Source: Bacillota bacterium (lineage in GTDB: Bacteria; Bacillota; Clostridia; Christensenellales; CAG-138). Taken from it: a stretch of 14,119 nucleotides of DNA. Of the stretch, positions 8,238 to 13,735 are shown in pieces (the stretch's first letter is position 1; each line of letters opens with the position of its first letter). The stretch is taken from positions 1 to 14,119 of the forward strand of contig JAEWZS010000120.1 of assembly GCA_023458355.1 (NCBI GenBank). Direction: 5' to 3'. Made by a program: the position numbers and the translations under genes. The notes below the pieces were generated by a model. It was not told the origin of the DNA. It was given only the letters and a program-made list of their open reading frames with translations, and did not search any database.

Positions 8238-8412
8238 TGGATGTTTGCTTTACCTGCATATGGATGAACAAGCAAATGAGTTGCGGGAACAGTTAACGAA
8301 GTTATGGTACTAGCCAAGGGCATAACAGAGCTGATGAAAAACGAGGATCCATTGGCATGGGCTAGGCATATGAATAACATAAAAGCCTGTGCAGATGTTG
8401 AATGGTATTATA
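8238..8412 (+). pseudogene. Frameshifted TnpV relic
   Basis: Two reading frames together resemble the C-terminal half of the small transposon protein TnpV of Tn4451-like and gut Clostridia elements. The first frame gives YLHMDEQANELREQLTK (from 8251) and stops at 8311. The second, from about 8304, gives GITELMKNEDPLAWARHMNN followed by IKACA. TnpV proteins carry YLxxIDEQAxE, GxTExLKAxxxxxWVxxMNNI and a following RA/A-E stretch in this order. A single frameshift lies near 8302, and the N-terminal half is missing. The relic sits just upstream of the secreted-protein gene at 8207, within its promoter region. The family match is from memory. Confidence 0.6.
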
Positions 8413-8439
8413 TACTCGTTTTGCAACGTTCAACAGATT

Positions 8440-8470
8440 ACCTCACGAGAGCTTTCTGCCCTCGTGAGGT
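8440..8470. repeat. 10-bp inverted repeat downstream of the lipoprotein gene
   Basis: ACCTCACGAG (8440-8449) pairs with CTCGTGAGGT (8461-8470) around an 11-nt loop. It lies 27 bp past the lipoprotein stop codon and would be well placed as that operon's terminator. However, no T-run follows on either strand, so it may be only a 3'-end stabilising hairpin or a relic. Confidence 0.45.
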
Positions 8471-8496
8471 GGGTGTCTATAACTAATGAGAACTGC

Positions 8497-9135
8497 TCAA
8501 TTCGACGATTCTGCAGGGCTTATTTCCAACTCTTCTATCCCCTCCATTATCTCTTGGTGGAGCTCTTGATAGAGCGATTTGGATTCATAGATTATTACGT
8601 CAAAACGAGCTAAGTTCGACTTAAAGCTATAACTTACTCTGCAATACGCGCCCGGAATCTGCGCATCCCACTCGTAACTCTCCTCACTCTCCGGAATATC
8701 CTTGTTGGAAAAGGCCCGATAGAGCTCTTCCTCATCCTCAAAGCCGCCATATAGCAGCGTAGCGAATATGATTTGCTGCTTCCAATCTTCCCACACAAAT
8801 GGAAGCCTTGCCGCTTCGCCGGGCGAAGAAGGGAAGGACACCGCTAGAAAGCGTTCTCCTTTGGTGATTGCGCTAGAAATAGCGAGGGTCAGCACCTTGC
8901 TTTCCGTATCATCGTAAGTTTTCGTCGGGTCACGCAGTGCATAAGCTATATGCTTTTCGGCATTAGAGTATGTTTCATCTTCAGAGATAACTCCCGGCAG
9001 ACCGGTATGCTCCAAAGCGGCAATGACTACTTCTTCCTCCAGCGGGAAATCGGGTCGTGGAAGCCTACCATTCTGACAACCTGCAAGAGAACAAAGCGAA
9101 CCAACAGCAAGAATTACACATATCAAACGCTTCAC
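8497..9135 (-). CDS. Putative lipoprotein, unknown function
   Basis: A 212-residue protein. The N-terminus MKRLICVILAVGSLCSLAGC has a lipobox LAGC with Cys20 as the acylation site, followed by a polar tether. The mature part is acidic, with motifs such as VIAALEHTGLPGVISEDETYSNAEKHIAYALRD and FEDEEELYRAFSNKDIPESEE; no enzyme motif is visible. Start GTG 9135 has AGGAG nine bases upstream. It follows the pseudogene and the secreted-protein gene on the same strand with a 41-base gap, so it may be the last gene of that operon. Likely surface-anchored; role unknown. Confidence 0.75.
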   Translation of the reverse strand: MKRLICVILAVGSLCSLAGCQNGRLPRPDFPLEEEVVIAALEHTGLPGVISEDETYSNAEKHIAYALRDPTKTYDDTESKVLTLAISSAITKGERFLAVSFPSSPGEAARLPFVWEDWKQQIIFATLLYGGFEDEEELYRAFSNKDIPESEESYEWDAQIPGAYCRVSYSFKSNLARFDVIIYESKSLYQELHQEIMEGIEELEISPAESSN

Positions 9136-9175
9136 TCAATCATGCTCCTTATCCTACTTTTTTCGCGGCGAGTTA

Positions 9176-9423
9176 TTAATTCCAAGTACTTTTATATTCG
9201 TGAATATCATAACCGCCTGCCATGGTCTGTCCGTCTCTTGCCACAAAGACCATGCCTGTTAGCGAACAATCGATATAGTATATGATCTCACTTGGAGTTG
9301 TTGAGAGACTTCATATCCGCAACTTGTACAACGTGCAAAAGCAAATACTCCATATAAGCTAATATAATCAGCTACAAGTTCCCCACCAGGATAAGGGCAG
9401 CCGTGCTCAAACCCTTGTGCAAA
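9176..9423 (-). pseudogene. Frameshifted remnant of a Cys-rich exported-type protein
   Basis: No intact ORF spans this 288-base gap, but two minus-strand frames join into protein-like sequence. From the codon after the stop of the 9424 gene, in the same frame, it reads GFEHGCPYPGGELVADYISL, then YGVFAFARCTSCGYEV. After a frameshift near 9300-9312 it continues STTPSEIIYYIDCSLTG, then MVFVARDGQTMAGGYDIHEY and KSTWN-stop (9178-9176). CxxC (ARCTSC) suggests a zinc-ribbon or disulfide motif. There is no start codon, so either the 5' part is lost or the upstream secreted protein was once longer and is now ended by a TAG at 9424-9426. Family unknown. Confidence 0.45.
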
Positions 9424-10092
9424 CTACGGTACGAGTCTTAAGGATTTGTTCCAAGTTTCTGGGGGTGTTTGAATGCAAAAGTGAACCCCCTCGTAATCAA
9501 TTCCGAGAAAACCATACCCTGTAACAGATATACGAGCAGTGTCTTTATAATTCACTGTTGTAACAAAGTTTACGCTGCTACCGGTTTGTGTCCATCCTTC
9601 GACAGCCACACCTGCCAACCATGAGTCGACATTCCTATATCCTGTAAATTTTGGAACCGATCCTGCAGGATAAGAATAATTGTAATCAAATTGTACATAT
9701 TTCCAGACAAATAGCATGCCAGCTGGACCAAGATACGAATAGTATTTCATCGGTGCCCATTCCGAAAAAAGATAGGAAGCCTCCATATCAGATAAAATAA
9801 CCATTCTCGCCGCGCCGGGATTGCTTACTTGAATTATTTGTTGAGGGGACTCATATGTAATTCCATCTGATGTTCCAATCTCCTCAATTAGTGAGATAAA
9901 TTGATCTTTATTTAGAGAAATATAGTGTTGCATCTCGTCATCAGAAGCGAGAACATCCATTCTTACTCCGTATTCGTTGGCAACCGATAGTACATCTGCA
10001 ATATTGTGACGACTATGATTTGCTGCAAGTGCAGGAGATGCCAAAGACATACAAATGGCAAGGGTTATGAGAATGGCAACTAATCGTTTCAT
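9424..10092 (-). CDS. Secreted protein of unknown function
   Basis: A 222-residue protein with signal peptide MKRLVAILITLAICMSLASP and AxA site ALA at 21-23. The mature protein has a helical, acidic N-terminal region (IADVLSVANEYGVRMDVLASDDEMQHYISL) and then an aromatic-rich, probably beta region (WKYVQFDYNYSYPAG, AVEGWTQTGSSVNFVTTVNY). There is a single mature cysteine in GVHFCIQTP. I chose ATG 10092, with GGAGG eight bases upstream, over an in-frame ATG at 10161 that would bury the signal peptide. The stop TAG is followed in frame by more protein-like sequence, so premature truncation is possible. Family not recognised. Confidence 0.72.
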   Translation of the reverse strand: MKRLVAILITLAICMSLASPALAANHSRHNIADVLSVANEYGVRMDVLASDDEMQHYISLNKDQFISLIEEIGTSDGITYESPQQIIQVSNPGAARMVILSDMEASYLFSEWAPMKYYSYLGPAGMLFVWKYVQFDYNYSYPAGSVPKFTGYRNVDSWLAGVAVEGWTQTGSSVNFVTTVNYKDTARISVTGYGFLGIDYEGVHFCIQTPPETWNKSLRLVP

Positions 10093-10179
10093 CTCTTTTT
10101 CCTCCAGTAAATATATTTTTGCATGCGAGAAAATCCGGCATCTTGCTTGAGAAATTAGCACAATGGAATCACATCCTCT

Positions 10180-10203
10180 CTACAAAATAAGGTTATTTTG
10201 TAG
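10180..10203. repeat. 24-bp near-perfect palindrome
   Basis: CTACAAAATAA (10180-10190), GG, then TTATTTTGTAG (10193-10203): 11-bp arms separated by 2 bases. It overlaps the stop codon of the membrane protein gene. On the plus strand it is followed by CATTTTT, so it resembles a terminator in that direction. On the minus strand it could end the membrane-protein transcript weakly or act as an operator for the 10092 gene. Confidence 0.5.
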
Positions 10204-10597
10204 CATTTTTAAAGGAAATACCAAATATGATTATTACTACAAATGTAATAATACTGAACGTTACGAAAATAGAATTAAGTGCATTAATGCCTTCTAATAA
10301 AGCAAATTTGCTGAAGTTATCGATTATAAATATTAGGCTAAAAAGAAAACTTAGTCTGTAGAGTGCTTTACTATGTAGTGCATTGACATCTTTAACAATA
10401 CCTAAACCAACAATACCAAGACTAATTTGTGTTATGGCGAAGCCTGCACTATTCTGCGAAATTATTTTTAAAAGTGGAATATTTGCGGAGCTGACATCTG
10501 TATTTAAAATAATTATTGAAAAAATAAATAAGGTAAGATTGGCCACGCCACAGATTAGAAGTAAAATGCTAAATATCTTTCGTAAATCTTTTTGCAT
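10193..10597 (-). CDS. Small four-helix membrane protein
   Basis: A 134-residue, very hydrophobic protein with four predicted membrane segments at about 9-31, 50-69, 80-96 and 107-128, and short charged ends (MQKDLRK and FKNATK). It is markedly AT-rich compared with the core genes (ATT, ATA and AAA codons dominate), which supports foreign origin. Start ATG 10597 follows AGAGGA. No family motif is recognised; small proteins of this shape include channel-like, immunity and sensor proteins, but nothing here decides. A dyad in its promoter suggests it is regulated on its own. Confidence 0.65.
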   Translation of the reverse strand: MQKDLRKIFSILLLICGVANLTLFIFSIIILNTDVSSANIPLLKIISQNSAGFAITQISLGIVGLGIVKDVNALHSKALYRLSFLFSLIFIIDNFSKFALLEGINALNSIFVTFSIITFVVIIIFGISFKNATK

Positions 10598-10634
10598 ACT
10601 TAATTTTTCCTCTAAAAAGAATTTTTATAATATA

Positions 10635-10653
10635 CTGTATTAGATTAATACAG
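10635..10653. promoter_or_regulatory. 19-bp dyad CTGTATTA-N3-TAATACAG, likely operator
   Basis: Perfect 8-bp arms around a 3-bp spacer, about 38 bp upstream of the membrane protein start. On the minus strand TTTCCT, a 17-bp gap and TATATT frame it, so the dyad would fill the promoter spacer. This is a typical repressor-site layout. The cognate regulator is unknown. The rest of the 356-base gap (10598-10953) shows one weak hairpin, CTCTC-N9-GAGAG (10691-10709), and no supported gene. Confidence 0.45.
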
Positions 10654-10870
10654 GAAATATTTTGGTCTCCTTCGTAATACTGGTGAATGGCTCTCAGACT
10701 GCACGAGAGTATTATTAAATGGACATTTTCTTAGTAATGTTTGCGATTGCTCACCTCTTTTGCATTCGAACAAGCCTATGCCTGCCTAGGGATACCAACT
10801 GAGGGATTCTTTCCTGCAGTATTATTTTGATTCCCTTAATCTAGGCTGCTATATTCCATTATTATTGTAT

Positions 10871-10897
10871 TTGTAATATTTGTCAATGCTTTATATT
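10871..10897 (+). promoter_or_regulatory. Weak candidate promoter of the PadR operon
   Basis: TTGTAA (10871-10876) and TATATT (10892-10897) with 15 bp between are the best boxes upstream of the PadR gene. Downstream, GTTAT-GCTG-ATAAC (10917-10930) forms a small dyad between promoter and start, which could be the PadR operator; PadR proteins usually autoregulate at short dyads. Confidence 0.3.
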
Positions 10898-10953
10898 GAA
10901 AACAAAGTATGACTGCGTTATGCTGATAACATCAACAGGGAGCGTAGGAAATC

Positions 10954-11322
10954 TTGGCTAATAAAAAAACAAACGATACAGGTCATTCGTTCGAGGATTA
11001 TTTTAAACGAGCGATTAGCCCCATGCTAGTTTTGCATTTACTATCGGCACAGCCGATGTATGTTTATCAGCTCTCACAGGAAATGGCAAAACGCACCGAC
11101 GGTACATATACCACGTCTTTTCTTTATCCGGTGCTTTACCGCCTGCAAGAGCAGGGCTTTGTTATGGAAACGGGCAAGGAGATTTCGGAGGATAACCGCG
11201 TACGGAACTATTACGGCATTACAGAGGCCGGGCAGAAGCATTTGCTTTCGCTGGAGGGCGACTATGCCCGCTTGATCCGGAGCGTAGAAAAAATCATGAT
11301 CGATGAAACGCAGGGGGTATAA
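10954..11322 (+). CDS. PadR-family transcriptional regulator
   Basis: A 122-residue winged-helix repressor. The core at about 20-90 reads ISPMLVLHLLSAQPMYVYQLSQEM, then TSFLYPVLYRLQEQGFVMETGKE, a beta-wing (RVRNYYGITEAG), and the C-terminal dimer helix. The order and the YPVLYRLQEQG motif are diagnostic of PadR. The start is TTG 10954, with GGGAG and TAGGA upstream; no in-frame ATG lies earlier. Two bases separate its stop from the next gene, so it leads a three-gene operon with a DUF1700-like membrane protein and a secreted protein. PadR genes paired with such membrane proteins are common in Firmicutes. Confidence 0.9.
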   Translation: MANKKTNDTGHSFEDYFKRAISPMLVLHLLSAQPMYVYQLSQEMAKRTDGTYTTSFLYPVLYRLQEQGFVMETGKEISEDNRVRNYYGITEAGQKHLLSLEGDYARLIRSVEKIMIDETQGV

Positions 11323-11324
11323 CG

Positions 11325-11729
11325 TTGAGCAGAAAAGATTCCGTAGAGCTATACATGCACAACCTAAAAAAGCACCTGATCTTGCCGAAGAATTACAGGC
11401 AAAGCTTTCTTGAAGGCATTACGCAAGAGATGCAGGAATATGCAAATGAACAAGCCCTCTGCACCTACGAACACCTAGCGGACACCTTCGGCGAACCGGA
11501 GCTTGTGGCACGACATTTTATCGAGCAATCAGGCAGCGTCGAATTGGAGCAGCGCACGAAACGCCGTAAGGTGGTATTTCGTATAATGACGGGTGTACTG
11601 CTTGCTCTCGTTGTTATTTTGGCTATTTGGATTATCTCTTTGCTGCGTCACACGGAGGTGAAGGTTACAGAAACAATTACGGAATCGTATCATCAAAATC
11701 AATATGTTAGTTTTATAAAGGAGTGTTGA
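11325..11729 (+). CDS. DUF1700/DUF6120-like single-pass membrane protein
   Basis: A 134-residue protein. Residues 1-75 are soluble and helical (VELYMHNLKKHLILPKNY, FLEGITQEMQEYANE, HLADTFGEPELVARHFIEQ); the pattern of a helical N-terminal bundle with AxxFGxPxxLA matches HAAS/DUF1700-like partners of PadR. One membrane helix lies at about 84-107, followed by a 27-residue extracellular tail. The start is TTG 11325 with AGGGGG upstream. The assignment to this DUF group is from motif recall. In this family the soluble domain is thought to act in signalling with the PadR protein, which I infer here from the operon only. It could link envelope state to the secreted product downstream. Confidence 0.7.
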   Translation: MSRKDSVELYMHNLKKHLILPKNYRQSFLEGITQEMQEYANEQALCTYEHLADTFGEPELVARHFIEQSGSVELEQRTKRRKVVFRIMTGVLLALVVILAIWIISLLRHTEVKVTETITESYHQNQYVSFIKEC

Positions 11730-11732
11730 TGT

Positions 11733-12197
11733 ATGAAAAAATTTGTTGTAATTGCTTTATCCTTTGTTATGCTATTCATCTTTCCTTTATCTGCCCATGC
11801 TACTTTAGCTAATACAAGCATTTCAGAGACGATTGTCTTTGAAGATGGCTCGTACATTATTGCTACGATTTCAGAGAAACCATCGCTTTGTGAGGCAGCC
11901 GTCTTGCTGGCGTCTAGCAAAACGGGAACTAAGACGATACGGTACTATACTGCTGGAAACACACTTGAATGGGCTTTTTCCGTAACAGGAACCTTTACGT
12001 ACGATGGAATAACTGCACAGGCTATTTCTGCTACTGCCTCACATAACATTTATCTATCCGGATGGACGTGCACAGGCGAAATCGCCTGGTATTCTGGCAG
12101 TACAGCCTCTGCAAGCGCTACATTCAAGAATATTAACCTTCTCACAAAAAATGCATCCGTTTCCCTGTCATGTTCGCCGAACGGCACGCTAAGCTAG
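11733..12197 (+). CDS. Small secreted protein of PadR operon
   Basis: A 154-residue protein with signal peptide MKKFVVIALSFVMLFIFPLS and cleavage after AHA (21-23). The mature part is 131 residues, rich in Ser, Thr, Ala and Gly, with alternating hydrophobics typical of a beta fold (WAFSVTGTFTYDG, SGWTCTGEIAWYSGSTASAS, TKNASVSLSCSPNG). Three cysteines lie at 53, 113 and 147. Start ATG 11733 follows AAAGGAG, three bases after the preceding stop. I do not recognise a named family. It is probably the effector of the operon: a surface or extracellular protein, possibly antagonistic or protective, but nothing proves either. Confidence 0.75.
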   Translation: MKKFVVIALSFVMLFIFPLSAHATLANTSISETIVFEDGSYIIATISEKPSLCEAAVLLASSKTGTKTIRYYTAGNTLEWAFSVTGTFTYDGITAQAISATASHNIYLSGWTCTGEIAWYSGSTASASATFKNINLLTKNASVSLSCSPNGTLS

Positions 12198-12200
12198 GGT

Positions 12201-12353
12201 CTATTGAACAACAACGATTTTGCAATTTAAATCATTCAGGCGGGTTCCACGCTCATTACAGAGTTGCCAGTTTGCTCTTATGCGGATAATAGAGTCCGCA
12301 AAAGCCACTTGCGGCCAGTAGCCATGCTGTTGTCGGTATTTCTTCGCGAATGC
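12201..12353 (-). pseudogene. Relic of an IS5/IS1182-type transposase
   Basis: A 50-codon open stretch from after a TAG (12356-12354) to a TAG at 12201-12203. It reads AKKYRQQHGYWPQVAFADSI, then IRIRANWQLCNERGTRLN. DDE transposases of the IS1182/IS5 group carry YxxRxGxYPxxVLADKIYRTRxNxxFCKERGIRLS in the catalytic core, with the ADK Asp as second catalytic residue; here the equivalent is ADS. Both ends are lost, so it is only a fragment. The family match is from memory. Confidence 0.6.
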
Positions 12354-12362
12354 CTAGTAGAT

Positions 12363-12398
12363 AAAGCTGTGGTGAGATCAAGATCTCACCACAGCTTT
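12363..12398. terminator. Perfect 17-bp hairpin near island end
   Basis: AAAGCTGTGGTGAGATC (12363-12379) and its exact complement (12382-12398) are separated by AA. On the plus strand the stem ends in TTT and runs into CTGAGTACATTTT; on the minus strand it also ends in TTT. It is probably the bidirectional terminator of a lost integrase gene or of the 10954-12197 operon, 165 bp downstream. Confidence 0.55.
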
Positions 12399-12399
12399 C

Positions 12400-12421
12400 T
12401 GAGTACATTTTGAGTACAGTT
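12400..12421 (+). repeat. Two tandem 11-bp repeats, possible integrase arm sites
   Basis: TGAGTACATTT (12400-12410) is followed directly by TGAGTACAGTT (12411-12421), nearly identical and spaced by about one helical turn. A small dyad, CTCAA-AATA-TTGAG (12431-12444), follows. About 100 bp inside the right GAGTGGGA copy, this is where arm-type binding sites for a tyrosine integrase are expected. Confidence 0.4.
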
Positions 12422-12520
12422 TTTCTGCGACTCAAAATATTGAGGCATAAATCGACAAATATTGCCACCAAAAACAGCCAAAACACAGGAAAATAAAATG
12501 AGAATATGCCTGTTTGAATC

Positions 12521-12528
12521 GAGTGGGA
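12521..12528 (+). repeat. Right attachment repeat GAGTGGGA with displaced guaA end
   Basis: Exact copy of 7002-7009. It continues as GAG TGG GAG TAA, so 12521-12532 encodes Glu-Trp-Glu-stop, the conserved GMP synthase C-terminus, without the rest of the gene. Confidence 0.72.
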
Positions 12529-12560
12529 GTAATTTTTAAGGCCAAAAAGCTTAATGCCAT

Positions 12561-12596
12561 CAGGATGCTTGATTAAAAATCAAGCGTCCTGTTTTT
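12561..12596 (+). terminator. Strong terminator, probably the original guaA terminator
   Basis: CAGGATGCTTGAT (12561-12573) pairs with ATCAAGCGTCCTG (12579-12591), one T-G pair, loop TAAAA, followed by TTTTT. It has no intact gene just upstream on its strand; it lies 28 bases after the reconstructed guaA stop at 12530-12532. Confidence 0.88.
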
Positions 12597-12645
12597 GACT
12601 AGAGCTCCTTTTAATAATTTGCTTTTTATCAACTGATGAAGCGTT

Positions 12646-12651
12646 TATAAT
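12646..12651 (+). promoter_or_regulatory. -10 box of the MazG-like gene
   Basis: A perfect TATAAT lies 45 bp before the ATG; the -35 is poor (a T-rich run near 12623-12628). It follows the terminator, so the gene likely has its own promoter. Confidence 0.4.
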
Positions 12652-12695
12652 AAGCTTTAACGGCCACAAAATAAATGCAATTCCGGAGGATCGGC

Positions 12696-13025
12696 ATGAC
12701 CGACAACACAACAACCATCGCGGAAATAAAAAAGCATATTCAGGATTTTTCGGATACACGGGGTTGGTATAAAGAGCAAAATGCCAAAGACCTTGTTATG
12801 GCCTTGACAGTGGAAGCCGCCGAGCTTGCTGAGATATTTATGTGGCTTCATTCGGATAAAGCGGACAGCGTAAAAGAAAACGCTGATGAGTACCGTCATT
12901 TGCAGGAAGAGCTTGCTGATATTTTTTGGTATATCTGCCGGTTATGCGAGCACTTTGATGTAGACTTAGCAAAGGCAGTCGAAGAGAAAACCGTGAAGAA
13001 CGCGCAGAAATACCCGGTTTTGTGA
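12696..13025 (+). CDS. MazG-like nucleotide pyrophosphohydrolase
   Basis: A 109-residue all-alpha NTP pyrophosphatase of the MazG/RS21-C6 (dCTPase-like) type, which hydrolyses (d)NTPs to monophosphates and cleans the nucleotide pool. Metal-binding signatures are VEAAELAEIFMW (helix 2) and EELADIFWYICRL (helix 3), with the typical N-terminal WYKEQNAKDLVMAL and C-terminal KNAQKYPV. ATG 12696 has GGAGG six bases upstream; an in-frame ATG at 12675 has no such site and was rejected. It belongs to the chromosome beyond the island, directly after the displaced guaA terminator. Exact substrate unknown. Confidence 0.88.
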   Translation: MTDNTTTIAEIKKHIQDFSDTRGWYKEQNAKDLVMALTVEAAELAEIFMWLHSDKADSVKENADEYRHLQEELADIFWYICRLCEHFDVDLAKAVEEKTVKNAQKYPVL

Positions 13026-13078
13026 TATTTACATATACCTTCAACATAAGGAAACACCTCTTTAATTAAAACAGTCAT

Positions 13079-13108
13079 TTGCGCGCGGCTCTATTGCATC
13101 CCTATAAT
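13079..13108 (+). promoter_or_regulatory. Promoter of the GNAT gene
   Basis: TTGCGC (13079-13084), an 18-bp spacer and a perfect TATAAT (13103-13108), 34 bp upstream of the chosen ATG. Confidence 0.55.
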
Positions 13109-13142
13109 AACAGTAGAATGTAAAGCTACGGGGGTGCATGTC

Positions 13143-13652
13143 ATGTACGAAAACATCATCGTTAAAGAAACGGAAAAAGAAGACCTTAAAAACGTGCTCG
13201 CTCTTTGGAACGACGGTGAAGTTATGAAGTTCGTTGGTTTCCCGGAAGGTTTGGGTGAAACCATGGAAAGCGTGGAAGCGTGGTATACATGGATTGATTC
13301 GGGCAGACCGAAGCATAACCATTATTCGATTTATGAAGAGACGCTCGGATATTGCGGGGAAGCATTTTATGCGATTGATCAAGAGCACGGAAATACTGCG
13401 GCTTTAGATATTAAGCTGCATTTGGCGGCAAGGGGGAAAGGGATCGCAAAAAAAGCGCTTTCCTATGCGATAAAGGAAGTCTTTTTTAACGGCGCAGAAA
13501 AAGTTTGGGTGGACCCGAATCCGGAAAACAAAAAGGCTATCGCATTGTATGAACGACTGCAGTTTGTTAAAGAGGAAATGCCCGCATACCTTATGGAAAG
13601 CGAAAGCGATGTCAACTTCATACCGGTCTACATGGAGCGAATAAAAGAGTAA
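13143..13652 (+). CDS. GNAT-family N-acetyltransferase
   Basis: A 169-residue acetyl-CoA-dependent acetyltransferase. Strand beta-4 with LDIKLHLAARGKGIAKKAL carries the pyrophosphate-binding R-x-x-G-x-A motif (RGKGIA, 97-102), and the motif B region NPENKKAIALYERLQF lies at 126-141, as in RimJ/RimL-like enzymes. The acceptor is not predictable. I chose ATG 13143, eight bases after GGGGG; a GTG three codons earlier (13134) and an out-of-frame ATG at 13138 sit too close to that site. The gene ends at a terminator shared with the converging ferritin gene. Confidence 0.9.
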   Translation: MYENIIVKETEKEDLKNVLALWNDGEVMKFVGFPEGLGETMESVEAWYTWIDSGRPKHNHYSIYEETLGYCGEAFYAIDQEHGNTAALDIKLHLAARGKGIAKKALSYAIKEVFFNGAEKVWVDPNPENKKAIALYERLQFVKEEMPAYLMESESDVNFIPVYMERIKE

Positions 13653-13678
13653 CGGTCTAAGATAATAACATCAAACAT

Positions 13679-13711
13679 AAGGTCCGCAGCTAAATGCTGC
13701 GGACCTTTTAT
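13679..13711. terminator. Bidirectional terminator between GNAT and ferritin genes
   Basis: AAGGTCCGCAGC (13679-13690) pairs perfectly with GCTGCGGACCTT (13696-13707), loop TAAAT. The plus strand continues TTTATTA, giving a good U-tract; the minus strand continues ATGTTTG, which is weaker. It serves both converging genes. Confidence 0.88.
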
Positions 13712-13735
13712 TATGCAAGATATAAGTCGTTATCC

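Larger units (their letters stand above)
7002..12520. mobile_element. Decayed genomic island integrated in guaA 3' end
   Basis: About 5.5 kb bounded by direct repeats GAGTGGGA at 7002 and 12521. Joining the left flank to the sequence after the right repeat gives GAG TGG GAG TAA, the same protein end as now, followed by a strong terminator at 12561. That strongly suggests the right junction is the original guaA tail. Between the repeats most genes lie on the minus strand, are unidentified, and code for exported or membrane proteins; transposon relics are present. No integrase gene remains, so it looks like an element mobilisable only in trans, or a relic. The boundaries depend on which repeat copy is counted. 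Confidence 0.72.

Noticed and set aside
10680..10860. Minus-strand open stretch resembling IPQLVSLGRHRLVRMQKR
   Set aside because: About 30 codons interrupted by stops on both sides, no start signal and no recognised family; too weak to call.
12256..12486. Minus-strand 76-codon ORF
   Set aside because: It runs through the 17-bp hairpin and the tandem repeats and overlaps the transposase relic in another frame; no ribosome binding site.
12505..12532. tRNA 3' end as attachment site (GTTTGAATC resembles a T arm)
   Set aside because: No cloverleaf or complementary acceptor strand is present, and the sequence is explained by the guaA C-terminal codons.
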